Positions 34,522 through 42,996 of a stretch of 44,115 bases of DNA are shown in pieces. Where the stretch lies: assembly GCA_013286795.1 (NCBI GenBank), contig JABDFA010000006.1, forward strand, positions 1 through 44,115, written 5' to 3'. This DNA is from Candidatus Babelota bacterium (GTDB lineage: Bacteria; Babelota; Babeliae; Babelales; JABDEC01). A program made the position numbers and the translations under genes. Each line of letters begins with the position of its first letter. Position 1 is the stretch's first letter. Below the pieces are notes generated by a model. The model ran no database searches. It worked only from the letters and a program-made list of their open reading frames with translations, and was not told where the DNA came from.

Positions 34522-34608
34522 GCCGAGGTGGTGAAATTGGCAGACACGCAGCTTTGAGGTGGCTGTGGGAGAAATCCTGTAGGGGTTCGAGTCCCCTCTT
34601 CGGCACCA
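34522..34608 (+). tRNA. tRNA-Leu (anticodon GAG)
   Basis: An 87-base class II tRNA with encoded CCA. The acceptor stem GCCGAGG pairs with CTTCGGC (one G:U). The anticodon stem CAGCT/GGCTG flanks a loop with GAG at its centre. The long variable arm is typical of Leu. The T-loop is TTCGAGT. A hairpin repeat begins on the CCA itself. Confidence 0.95.
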
Positions 34609-34690
34609 TACTTCGCCAAGGCTTCGTATGGCTTCGCCAGTAAGGGCAAGCAAAGTTTATCTTGAGGATGACGAAGGATCTGGCGAGAAT
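34606..34690 (+). repeat. Hairpin repeat abutting tRNA-Leu
   Basis: The hairpin 34606-34631 uses the tRNA CCA as the base of its stem: CCATAC/GTATGG, TTC on both sides, GCC/GGC, loop AA. A related GC-rich stretch with TTATCTTGAGGATGACGAAG follows to 34690. Confidence 0.8.
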
Positions 34691-34720
34691 ATAAACAGTT
34701 TATAAATAAAAGGGAAAAAT

Positions 34721-36274
34721 ATGTCTTTTGCAGGTAAAAGGTTACTGGTTTCATGGTTTTCTTTTTGGGTTGTTTTAGCGATTCTTTGTCTTTACTATGT
34801 TTTACCCTTAAGAAAAAATCTTAAGTATGGGATAGATCTAGTAGGTGGGACATATATAACACTAGATGTTGAAGGTGATAAGGCAGTTGAATATGAACTT
34901 AAAGATAAACTTCTAAGAATTCCCGAAGCTTTAAAAGCAGAGAATAGAGAGTTGCCAGTTAAACAAAAATTAGAAAATGAAAAAATCGAATTAGAATTTA
35001 ATGACGAGTTGGGAGCATCTCAAGCTCAATTAACAATTAAGGAGGATTTTCCTGAATTGGTTAATAGTTTATCAGGTAATGCTATAAGTTTATATTTACC
35101 GGACAGTGAAGTTAATAGAATAAAAAAATGGGCCTTACAAAGTAACATTGATGTTCTAAGTTCAAGATTACAAAAAATTGGTGTAGAGGAAATCACAGTA
35201 TCTGCAAAAGGTTCAAATAGCATCATAGTTGAACTTCCGGATGTAGATAATCCAACCAAGGCAAAGGAAATGATAGGTACTCCGGCAATTTTAGAGCTTA
35301 AAATTGTAGAAAAAATGGGTTCTAATCCTGAAACTATAACAGAAGAGTATGGCGGGAGTTTACCTGACGGAATGGTAATAGTACCAGACAAAGATGTAAA
35401 AAAAGGTAGAGGGCAATATTATTTAGTTTCAGATCACGCTGAGGTTACTGGCCGAGATTTCAGAGACGTTATGCCTAGTTTTGGACGCGGTGCCGAAGCA
35501 GTAGTAAGTTTTAGATTGACTTCTGAAGGCGCAAGAAAATTTGCTGATTTAACAGCAAAAAATGTTGGTAGAGAATTGGCAGCAATCCTAGATGGAAAGG
35601 CTGTTTCAGTTGCAACTATAAGAGAAGAGATTCCTAGTGGTGAAGGGTCCATTAGTGGAAGGTTTACTATGGAAAAAGCAAAAGAGTTAGCTAGTTTATT
35701 GAAATCAGGCTCTTTTGTTGCGCCAGTTTCATTTGCAGAAGAAAGAAGAATTGGACCTTCTTTGGGTTATGATTCAGTAAAGAGCGGTTTTATGGCCTGC
35801 TTAATAGGGATAGGTTTATTGTTAATTTTCTGTGTTGTATTTTATAAAGCATCCGGTATTTTTGCATTTGTTACCTTGTTATATAATTTATTATTAATTT
35901 TGGTAGGTCTTTCTGTTTTAAGAGCAACTTTGACATTACCGGGTATTGCAGGAATGATATTAACCTTAGGAATGGCTATAGATGCATCAATTTTGATTTT
36001 TGAAAGAATCAGAGAAGCGCTTGCTGCAGGAATGAGTCCTTCTAATGCTGTAGATGAAGGGTTCTCAGATGCTATGTCGGTTATTCTTGACGCTAATATA
36101 ACACATTTAATTGTTGCTGTTGTTCTATTTTGGTTTGGAACCGGTCCAATTCGTGGATTTGCAGTTACAATGATGATAGGTATAATATCAACATTATTAA
36201 CCGGTATATTTTTCTTAAGATCAATATTTAGTTTTGTTTTGAGTGCAAAAAAAGTTAAAAAATTAAGTATTTAG
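34721..36274 (+). CDS. secD: Protein translocase subunit SecD
   Basis: A 517-residue SecD with six transmembrane helices and a large periplasmic domain. The start region LKYGIDLVGGTYITLDV is diagnostic, as are the P1-head region (GRDFRDVMPSFGRGAEAVVSF) and the C-terminal RND-like helices (GIAGMILTLGMAIDASILIFERIREAL). SecD and SecF together drive late steps of Sec export using the proton-motive force. The gene ends as SecD alone, and no secF follows or occurs elsewhere in the window. The many signal-peptide proteins nearby presumably depend on it. Confidence 0.95.
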   Translation: MSFAGKRLLVSWFSFWVVLAILCLYYVLPLRKNLKYGIDLVGGTYITLDVEGDKAVEYELKDKLLRIPEALKAENRELPVKQKLENEKIELEFNDELGASQAQLTIKEDFPELVNSLSGNAISLYLPDSEVNRIKKWALQSNIDVLSSRLQKIGVEEITVSAKGSNSIIVELPDVDNPTKAKEMIGTPAILELKIVEKMGSNPETITEEYGGSLPDGMVIVPDKDVKKGRGQYYLVSDHAEVTGRDFRDVMPSFGRGAEAVVSFRLTSEGARKFADLTAKNVGRELAAILDGKAVSVATIREEIPSGEGSISGRFTMEKAKELASLLKSGSFVAPVSFAEERRIGPSLGYDSVKSGFMACLIGIGLLLIFCVVFYKASGIFAFVTLLYNLLLILVGLSVLRATLTLPGIAGMILTLGMAIDASILIFERIREALAAGMSPSNAVDEGFSDAMSVILDANITHLIVAVVLFWFGTGPIRGFAVTMMIGIISTLLTGIFFLRSIFSFVLSAKKVKKLSI

Positions 36275-36276
36275 TG

Positions 36277-36282
36277 TATACT
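36277..36282 (+). promoter_or_regulatory. Candidate -10 box of tRNA-Met
   Basis: TATACT, 10 bp before the mature tRNA 5' end, just after the secD stop. No good -35 is seen. Confidence 0.3.
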
Positions 36283-36292
36283 TTTAAACAAT

Positions 36293-36369
36293 GGCGACGT
36301 AGCTCAGCTGGTTAGAGCGGCGGAATCATAATCCGTAGGTCCGGGGTTCGAGTCCCTGCGTCGCCACCA
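36293..36369 (+). tRNA. tRNA with CAT anticodon, probably elongator tRNA-Met
   Basis: A 77-base tRNA with encoded CCA. The acceptor GGCGACG/CGTCGCC is fully paired, so it is not an initiator (which has an unpaired position 1). The anticodon stem GCGGA/TCCGT flanks loop ATCATAA with CAT. Overall it resembles elongator Met, but an Ile tRNA with lysidine-modified CAT cannot be excluded by eye. Confidence 0.9.
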
Positions 36370-36540
36370 TACTTCGCTTATCCGGGCCTGCCGGCTCGGC
36401 AAGCTTCGTATGGCGAGCCATACTTCGCGAAGCCTGCCCTTCGTAGCTGAGTTTATCCTGAGCTTGTCGAAGGATAAGAGCGGAGTAGGGTAGGGCAGCC
36501 AGTCTTCGTTACTTCGTAGCTTGTATAGCAAAGTAAGACG
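36367..36540 (+). repeat. Composite hairpin repeats abutting tRNA-Met
   Basis: First hairpin 36367-36413: CCATAC/GTATGG with the tRNA CCA as stem base, TTC on both sides, GCTT/AAGC. Then CTGCCC (36434-36439) pairs with GGGCAG (36493-36498), enclosing TTATCC (36453-36458) with GGATAA (36472-36477). Last, TTACTT (36509-36514) pairs with AAGTAA (36531-36536). This fills most of the spacer between tRNA-Met and pgsA. Confidence 0.8.
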
Positions 36541-36561
36541 GTTTTAAAACTAGGTTTTTAC

Positions 36562-37140
36562 GTGATAAAAAAAATTAATTTTCCTACTTTTCTTACATTA
36601 TTACGATTAATTTTGTCACCCTGTATTTTGCCATTAGCACTTGTATACTTATTACCTTATAATTTTTTATGGCTTAACTCTTTATTAACTCTATTTTTTG
36701 TTTTTCTAAGTTTAACTGATTTTTTTGATGGATATTTAGCTAGAAAATATAATTGGGAAACAAAATTGGGAAGAGCTTTAGATCCTATAGCAGATAAGTT
36801 TTTAGTCTCTTCTACCCTTATTGCGCTTTTAGCTGTCAAAAAAATTAATTTTATTTGGGTTCTAATAATTATTGGTCGTGAATTTTTTTTAATGGGCCTT
36901 AGGCAAATTGCTCTGGAAAATAATTTTTCAATCTCTGTCTCTTTTTGGGGAAAGCTAAAAACATCTTTACAGCTTATTATGCTTTCGTTTATAATTCTTA
37001 ACCCGTATCAGGATTATGGGATTAATTTTTCTTGGAATATACTCGAATTATTTCTGATTCTTCTGGCTATTTTAATCTCGATTTATTCAGCATTCCAGTA
37101 TTATTGTGAATTTAAAAAATCCTTTATAAAAGTTGTTTAA
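36562..37140 (+). CDS. pgsA: CDP-diacylglycerol-glycerol-3-phosphate 3-phosphatidyltransferase
   Basis: A 192-residue membrane enzyme that makes phosphatidylglycerol phosphate. The CDP-alcohol phosphotransferase motif is complete: DFFDGYLARKYNW then GRALDPIADK (D..DG..AR...G...D...D). GTG start at 36562 with a modest AGG upstream. The 3' end overlaps the convergent gene by 4 bp. PgsA fits best by length and the ALDPIADKFLV context. Confidence 0.92.
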   Translation: MIKKINFPTFLTLLRLILSPCILPLALVYLLPYNFLWLNSLLTLFFVFLSLTDFFDGYLARKYNWETKLGRALDPIADKFLVSSTLIALLAVKKINFIWVLIIIGREFFLMGLRQIALENNFSISVSFWGKLKTSLQLIMLSFIILNPYQDYGINFSWNILELFLILLAILISIYSAFQYYCEFKKSFIKVV

Positions 37141-37598
37141 TTAAACTTTTTGTTATCAATTCTATCCAAAATCTTTTTCATCAAAATATAATGATCTGGG
37201 ATTTTGGCGCATATTTCTTTTGAGATTGATTCGACGTAACATTCTGAGGTTCTGTTCTTGTCTGATATTAAAGTTATTATTAATTCAAGATCGTTTTGAC
37301 TGATTAATTTGGCTGTATAACATTCTTTAAATACACTGTTTAGTGTAAATACATTAAGCTCTAAAGCTTCTATTCTTATTAAATAGTCTTTTAAAAACTT
37401 GTATAGTGTATTAACAGAAAGCTCAAATATATGAATAGTTGATTGTCTAAATTCTCTACGATATTTCTTTACATCCGGGCTATTGCTTGCCATAAGGTCT
37501 ATATCTTCTTTTAATCTATCCAGCACTTTTTGAGAAGATAGATGAAGCCTTTTAAATTTTTCACAGTTTATTTCTTTGTAGTTGTTTAGCTCATTCAT
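37137..37598 (-). CDS. HEPN/HI0074-like helical protein, catalytic motif degenerate
   Basis: A 153-residue all-helical protein resembling the HI0074 group (nucleotidyltransferase substrate-binding, HEPN fold): the YRREFRQSTIHIFELSVNTL region then FLKDYL (about 46-73), and SDKNRTSECY (112-121). In active HEPN RNases the last motif is RN..SH; here Lys and Glu replace Arg and His. The usual MNT nucleotidyltransferase partner is absent on both sides. It may be an orphan remnant or a repurposed binding protein. The family call is moderate. Confidence 0.55.
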   Translation of the reverse strand: MNELNNYKEINCEKFKRLHLSSQKVLDRLKEDIDLMASNSPDVKKYRREFRQSTIHIFELSVNTLYKFLKDYLIRIEALELNVFTLNSVFKECYTAKLISQNDLELIITLISDKNRTSECYVESISKEICAKIPDHYILMKKILDRIDNKKFN

Positions 37599-37751
37599 AA
37601 AAAGTCCTTATTTTTTAGATTTAGAATATAATAGTAAATAAAAGTAAAAATTTTAAGGTTTATCTTGAAAATCAAAAATTTTATATTAATTTTATCTTGT
37701 GCTACTGTATTAGCTGTAACTGTTTTTTTGCCAAAATCAGGGAATAAATCA

Positions 37752-39494
37752 ATGTTATTTCAGGAACTTTCAGAATATTTTAATAGAATTGAGCCGGTAT
37801 CTTCCAGGTTAGAAATTACTCGATTATTAAGTGAACTTTTTTCTAATGCAAGTGCACAAGAAGCCAAAATTATCTCATATTTATCTCTTGGTCAACTTCA
37901 TCCACCTTATTTGAATGTACAATTTAATTTTGCTGAAAAAAATATTGCTCATGTAGTTCAAGAGATTTTAGGTATTGATAAATCAGAGTTTAATGAAGAA
38001 TTAAAAAAACATGGTGATTTAGGTTCAGTAGTTTCAACTGGCAATTGGCGTAAAAAATCCAATTTAACTGTAGTTGAAGTTTATAATAAATTAATTGAAA
38101 TTGAACAGATAACCGGAACAGGATCCCAGGAAATTAAATATGAAAAAGTTTTAAATCTCTTGAAAGAGTTAGATCCTGTAAGTGCAAAATATGTAATCAG
38201 GGTTTTAACTGATAGTTTGAGATTAGGTTTTTCTGACATGACATTAATAGATGCCTTTTCATGGTTGCTAGTAGGTGATAAATCTCTACGCAAAGACATA
38301 GAAAATGCTTATAACATGTGCGTAGATATTGGCAAAATTGGTTACATAGTTAAAAAAGAGGGTATTAAAGGAATAAAAGATATAAAAGCTGAAGTTGGAA
38401 TACCTATCCGACCAGCTGCTGCTGAAAGACTTGCAACTGCTAGCGAGATTATAGAAAAAATTGGTACTTGTGTTGCTCAACCCAAATTAGATGGTTTTAG
38501 GCTACAAATTCATGTGGATAATAGTAAAAAGGAGCATTTTATAAAATTCTTCTCAAGAAACTTGGTAGATATGTCACATATGTTTCCTGATTTAGTTGAA
38601 GCCTTTAAGAAATTAAAGGTTAAAACTTTGATATGTGAAGGTGAGGCTATTGCATATGATCCTAATACAGGTAATTTTGCTCCATTTCAAGAAACTGTAA
38701 AAAGAAAAAGAAAACATGGCATTGAAGAAACTATGGCTGAGTATCCCTTACAAGTTTTCTTATTTGATTTGCTTTATTTAAATGACAAATTAATGCTTGA
38801 AAAAGGTTATGAAGAACGTCGGGATTTATTGGTTGATCTTTTTAAAAATTATCCTACTGATACCATACAGGTAATTAAAGAAAGAAAAATTTCTGATGCT
38901 AAACACTTAGAGGATTATTTTTTAGAAGAAATTTCTGCTGGCCTTGAAGGGCTAGTAGTAAAAAAACCTAATTCTATTTATCAACCGGGAAAGCGTAATT
39001 TCAATTGGATTAAGCTTAAGCGTGGAGAGGGTGGCCATCTTAGTGATACAATAGATTGTGTAATTTTAGGCTACAATTATGGTCAAGGTAAAAGATCCCA
39101 TTTTGGTATAGGCGCATTTTTGGTAGGCGTTTATAACAAAGAAAAAGATCATTTTCAGACAGTGGCAAAAGTTGGAACCGGTATGACTGATGAAGAATGG
39201 AAAACATTAAAGAAAAAATGTGACCATGAAAAAACTGAAGAAAAACCTAAAAATATAGAGTGTGATAAAAACCTATATCCTGATGTATGGATATGGCCCA
39301 AAATAGTTTGTGAAATTATGGCAGATGAAATTACCGTTTCTCCTATTCATACTGCGGGTAAAACTGAACAAACTTTAGGTTATGCATTAAGATTTCCAAG
39401 ATTTATGAAATATAGATTGGATAAATCTGCTACTGAAGCTACTACTGTAAAAGAATTAAAAGAACTTTATGGGTTACAGTTTAAGCACAAGTAA
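37752..39494 (+). CDS. lig: Archaeal-type ATP-dependent DNA ligase
   Basis: A 580-residue ligase joining DNA nicks with ATP. The DNA-binding domain starts MLFQELSEYFNRIEPVSSRLE. The nucleotidyl Lys is in CVAQPKLDGFRLQIH (Lys near 245), then FFSRNLVDM, ICEGEAIAYD, LEGLVVKKPNSIYQPG and NWIKLKRG. ATG 37752 has AGGGAA 7 bp upstream and matches family starts. However, the frame is open to a TTG at 37665 that has its own AAGG and would add a signal-like peptide (MKIKNFILILSCATVLAVTV). Most bacteria rely on NAD-dependent LigA. This replicative-type ATP ligase is unusual and may be acquired. It overlaps the convergent propeller gene by 14 bp. Confidence 0.92.
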   Translation: MLFQELSEYFNRIEPVSSRLEITRLLSELFSNASAQEAKIISYLSLGQLHPPYLNVQFNFAEKNIAHVVQEILGIDKSEFNEELKKHGDLGSVVSTGNWRKKSNLTVVEVYNKLIEIEQITGTGSQEIKYEKVLNLLKELDPVSAKYVIRVLTDSLRLGFSDMTLIDAFSWLLVGDKSLRKDIENAYNMCVDIGKIGYIVKKEGIKGIKDIKAEVGIPIRPAAAERLATASEIIEKIGTCVAQPKLDGFRLQIHVDNSKKEHFIKFFSRNLVDMSHMFPDLVEAFKKLKVKTLICEGEAIAYDPNTGNFAPFQETVKRKRKHGIEETMAEYPLQVFLFDLLYLNDKLMLEKGYEERRDLLVDLFKNYPTDTIQVIKERKISDAKHLEDYFLEEISAGLEGLVVKKPNSIYQPGKRNFNWIKLKRGEGGHLSDTIDCVILGYNYGQGKRSHFGIGAFLVGVYNKEKDHFQTVAKVGTGMTDEEWKTLKKKCDHEKTEEKPKNIECDKNLYPDVWIWPKIVCEIMADEITVSPIHTAGKTEQTLGYALRFPRFMKYRLDKSATEATTVKELKELYGLQFKHK

Positions 39495-40704
39495 CTATTA
39501 GATTTGGCTTTATAAGTTTAATAGAATATTCGCCCCAAACTACTATTGTTCCATCTTTAAAGATTACTGTTTTTTGAGGATAGTTAATTTTTGTTATATT
39601 TTTTATAAATTTTAATGGTTTAAAACTCCAAAGTTGAATGCTAAAATTATCATTCGATACACCCAATTTATTAATAATTTTATTATCTTGTATAAGTTTT
39701 ATGTGCTGTAGAGGATTGCCGATATCCTGGTAAGTACCAGTCATATTTATATTTTTTTGAATCTCTTCACCTTGCCATTTTTCACTTAAATAATCTAATA
39801 TAATTTTTTGTAGATCTGGTACAGGAATTTTGTTATTTAAATTTTTCTTAATTTCGTCAAATTTGAACTTCTCATTCGTAAAAATTAATACAGTATATGT
39901 AATTGAATTTGGAGGTGGCGTATTTACGCGTATATTACAAGCAATAAATGCTTGCCTATCTTTTAAAATCCTCAAATCACAATTGTCATTATTACATATT
40001 TGTATGAGTTTAAAATCCTTGTTTAGAATTACTATTCTTCCCGGGTAAAAACGATATTTGCATACAAAATTTCCATCAGCCATTTGTTTAATGTAAGTTA
40101 TGCCATGCAAATGAGTAAATGGCCCTGAATAAGATGCTGTATTAAGTTGTGTTGCAGTTTCTAAAGTTAGATCTACAAGAAAAGTTTTGTCCCAAAATGT
40201 AAAAATTAGATTATTTTCCTTTAAATAAATAACACTTTTTGGTGCCGAACCCCAATATGATGCATCATTTCTATTTACCGTTATTCCTGTATGTGATTGT
40301 TTGAAGATTGATGATTTATCTAAATTTATTACTTTAACAATTGTTTTTCCATAAAACACATCTGTTAAGAAAGAAACATCGATCTCATAAATTATAATAA
40401 CCAATCTGTTTCCAGGTATTTCAATTATTTTTTGTATATTTTTATCATTAGTATAAATATCCTTTTCTTTTTTTTCTGTATCAATATTAAAAATTTTTAT
40501 GCAACCCTGTTTGTTAGCAATAGCTATTCTTCTTTTGGATAATTTGCATAAAGCAACTATCTTCTTTGCTGTAACTGAACTTCTGTCATAGATTATTTTT
40601 TCTTTCCAGACGCACTCTTTGCGTTCATAATCAGTTTTTTCTTCGAACATACTGTTGAGATTTGAAAATGAAAATAAAATTAAAAGTGTTAAATATTTAA
40701 ACAT
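39481..40704 (-). CDS. Exported divergent propeller protein B1 with F-box-like motif
   Basis: A 407-residue protein, last of four tandem minus-strand paralogues. Signal peptide (MFKYLTLLILFSFSNLNS), Glu/Lys-rich leader, propeller-like blades (CIKIFNIDTEKKEKDI, IVKVINLDKSS), then NEKFKFDEIKKNL leading to IPVPDLQKIILDYLSEKW (293-310), and a final blade FKDGTIVVWGEYSIKLI. The embedded helix and the NEKF lead-in are the same as in the five-gene array, but there is no CaaX-like tail (ends LIVTCA). Function unknown. Confidence 0.82.
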   Translation of the reverse strand: MFKYLTLLILFSFSNLNSMFEEKTDYERKECVWKEKIIYDRSSVTAKKIVALCKLSKRRIAIANKQGCIKIFNIDTEKKEKDIYTNDKNIQKIIEIPGNRLVIIIYEIDVSFLTDVFYGKTIVKVINLDKSSIFKQSHTGITVNRNDASYWGSAPKSVIYLKENNLIFTFWDKTFLVDLTLETATQLNTASYSGPFTHLHGITYIKQMADGNFVCKYRFYPGRIVILNKDFKLIQICNNDNCDLRILKDRQAFIACNIRVNTPPPNSITYTVLIFTNEKFKFDEIKKNLNNKIPVPDLQKIILDYLSEKWQGEEIQKNINMTGTYQDIGNPLQHIKLIQDNKIINKLGVSNDNFSIQLWSFKPLKFIKNITKINYPQKTVIFKDGTIVVWGEYSIKLIKPNLIVTCA

Positions 40705-40708
40705 AAAT

Positions 40709-41839
40709 TTATGAATTTTGGTTTTGCGTATTTGGTCTGCAAATAAATATATCGTTCCAGCCTTGTAAAACTATTGTATTATCTTCAAAAACAATAAAAT
40801 CATAAACAGGATAATGTTTTCCATAAGTTTCGTATATTAATTTTTTAATATCTATCTCTTTTATTAATTTGTATGGATTTATTTGGTACAATCTTATATG
40901 CTCATGACAATCACAGTGACTAATTATAATGTTATTGGATAAGGCAGTAAAATTATTCAAATCTCTTTCGTTTTTTAAATATTTATCTTCTAAAGTTTTA
41001 CCTAAATAATCTAATATTATATTATTTATATCGTTTACATTTATATGATCACAAAGCTGTTGTTTTATTTTATCTATATTTTGGAAATTATATAAAAATG
41101 CGCATTTATTCCTAAGAGCAAGAAATTGATCGTGATTTAAAGTTTTTATTTTATCTATATCATTAGGGCAAGGTATTGAGTGAGTTATGTTGAAATTGTT
41201 ATCAAAAATAAGTATAGATAAGGGATGATATTTATAAGCAATAAAACCTCCATAGAAGTTGTGGATATCTCTAATGTATTGTAAGTTTGTTTTTGAGACT
41301 CTATATTCTCCTGATTCTAAATCTATAGTGCAAATAGCTTTTTCTGGAAATATTACTAACAACTTTTCATTGTTTAAATAAACAATACTAGCAAAGAAAT
41401 ACATCCCTTTTTTTTCTGAGGAATTAAATATAAATTTTTTTAAAAGCTTAAATGATTTTAGGTCCCACACTTTTACATAGAGATAAGTTTCTTCTCTATT
41501 TTCGCTTAAAGAAATAAGCCTATCTTTAGGTATTTCTTGCAAATAATAAATCCGATTACAATCAGGCAAAGTCTTTAGATGTTTTTTAGAATCTATATCG
41601 AAAATTTTTATTTCACTATTAAAACAATTAAAAATAATTGCGACCCTTCTGTTTGATAACTTATATATTTTTTTTATAGCTTCTTTATTAAATACTCTAT
41701 TAGAGCAATGTATTTTTTCAGGTTTTTGCCAGTCTAGCGATTCAAACTCATTTTTAGTTTCATGATCAACCTTTTCTGCAAGCATGCTATTAAGATTTGA
41801 AAACAAAGTAAATATTATTAAACTTATGATTTTTAACAT
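40709..41839 (-). CDS. Exported divergent propeller protein B2
   Basis: A 376-residue paralogue and the most diverged of the minus-strand set. Signal peptide (MLKIISLIIFTLFSNLNS), blades such as EIKIFDIDSKKHLKTL and VKVWDLKSFKLLKKF, and a weaker F-box-like helix INVNDINNIILDYLGKTL. No CaaX-like tail. It starts 5 bp after the stop of B3 and ends 4 bp before B1, so the four genes form one transcript. Function unknown. Confidence 0.8.
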   Translation of the reverse strand: MLKIISLIIFTLFSNLNSMLAEKVDHETKNEFESLDWQKPEKIHCSNRVFNKEAIKKIYKLSNRRVAIIFNCFNSEIKIFDIDSKKHLKTLPDCNRIYYLQEIPKDRLISLSENREETYLYVKVWDLKSFKLLKKFIFNSSEKKGMYFFASIVYLNNEKLLVIFPEKAICTIDLESGEYRVSKTNLQYIRDIHNFYGGFIAYKYHPLSILIFDNNFNITHSIPCPNDIDKIKTLNHDQFLALRNKCAFLYNFQNIDKIKQQLCDHINVNDINNIILDYLGKTLEDKYLKNERDLNNFTALSNNIIISHCDCHEHIRLYQINPYKLIKEIDIKKLIYETYGKHYPVYDFIVFEDNTIVLQGWNDIFICRPNTQNQNS

Positions 41840-41844
41840 AGTTG

Positions 41845-42993
41845 TTATATGTTTTTTGGCTTTAGAACTTTAACATTATATTCGCCACAAATTACTATTG
41901 TTCCATCTTTAAAATAAACAACTTTATCAGTAAGATTTAATTGTTTAATTGTTTTTATAAATTTTGGTGGAAAAATAGTCCAAATTTCAATACAATATCC
42001 TTTTCCATTTAGGGATCTTCTATTGATTGAATTATTATTTAATATAATATTAAAATTGTTTAAATAACTTTCATTTGATCTATTATTGTTTGCAACAATT
42101 TCATTTTGCCATCTATTGCCTAAATAATCCAATACAATCTTTTGTAGATCATTAACAGGTATTTTATCTATTAAATTTTTACGAATTTCATCAAAATTGA
42201 ATTTTTCATTGGTAAACATTAGAACAGGCGCTTTTTTATAATCTTTTGATGATGAGCTAATAATAAATGATTTTTTGTCTCTTAATAGCTTTAGATTAGT
42301 AATTATACTATTTATTTTTATAGTATCAATTAATTCTAGGTTTGGATTTAGAATTATTAAGGTATCAATGTGGTTTTTACATACAAAATTTCCATCAGCT
42401 GTTTTTTTTGCGTATAATATCGTAAAAGGAAGAGTAACAGTTTTTCCTGAAGAAAGATTTACAAGAAGAGATCTGTCCGGAAATGTTACAATTAATCTAT
42501 CATCTTTTAAATAGATAATATTTTGAGGAGGTACAGGATCAGCTTCTTGAGGATTTATAGTTATTTCATTTGATTTTCTAAATACAAAGTTATTTAAATT
42601 ATATATTTTAATAATTGTAGGCCCATATATAGCTTCAAATGGTATAACCATAGTCTGGCAACTTATAATAACTAGTCTATTTCCAGATATTTCAATTATT
42701 TTTATTACATCTTTATTACCTGACACAGTTTTTTCTTTTTTGCCTGAATCAATATTGAAAATTTTTACATTTCCATTTTGCTGGGCTATAGCAACTCTGT
42801 TGTTAGATAATTTACTTAGACAAGCTATCATTTTCCCTTTTTTTAAATTTCGGTCATAAATTAGTTTTTCTTCATAATCTATATTTTCCAGCTCATTTTT
42901 AGTTTCTTGATTTAGTTTTTCTTCTTGTAAAGAATAAATATTTGAAAAATAGAAGCAAGCGCTTAGGAGAATGATTTTTAAAATTTTAAGCAT
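41845..42993 (-). CDS. Exported divergent propeller protein B3
   Basis: A 382-residue paralogue. Signal peptide (MLKILKIILLSACFYFSNIYS), NQETKNELENIDYEEK leader, blades NVKIFNIDSGKKEKTV and IIKIYNLNNFVFRKS, then NEKFNFDEIRKNL leading to IPVNDLQKIVLDYLGNRW. The end is VKVLKPKNI with no CaaX. Nearly identical to its upstream neighbour B4. The N-terminal half looks identical in DNA, while the C-terminal part carries scattered substitutions. Confidence 0.85.
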   Translation of the reverse strand: MLKILKIILLSACFYFSNIYSLQEEKLNQETKNELENIDYEEKLIYDRNLKKGKMIACLSKLSNNRVAIAQQNGNVKIFNIDSGKKEKTVSGNKDVIKIIEISGNRLVIISCQTMVIPFEAIYGPTIIKIYNLNNFVFRKSNEITINPQEADPVPPQNIIYLKDDRLIVTFPDRSLLVNLSSGKTVTLPFTILYAKKTADGNFVCKNHIDTLIILNPNLELIDTIKINSIITNLKLLRDKKSFIISSSSKDYKKAPVLMFTNEKFNFDEIRKNLIDKIPVNDLQKIVLDYLGNRWQNEIVANNNRSNESYLNNFNIILNNNSINRRSLNGKGYCIEIWTIFPPKFIKTIKQLNLTDKVVYFKDGTIVICGEYNVKVLKPKNI

Positions 42994-42996
42994 GTT

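Noticed and set aside
34476..34754. Minus-strand ORF over tRNA-Leu containing EGTRTPTGFLPQ
   Set aside because: Classic false ORF read antisense through a tRNA; the tRNA folds perfectly on the plus strand.
36304..36531. Minus-strand ORF over tRNA-Met containing RRRDSNPGPTDYDSAALTS
   Set aside because: Another well-known antisense tRNA artefact; the rest covers hairpin repeats.
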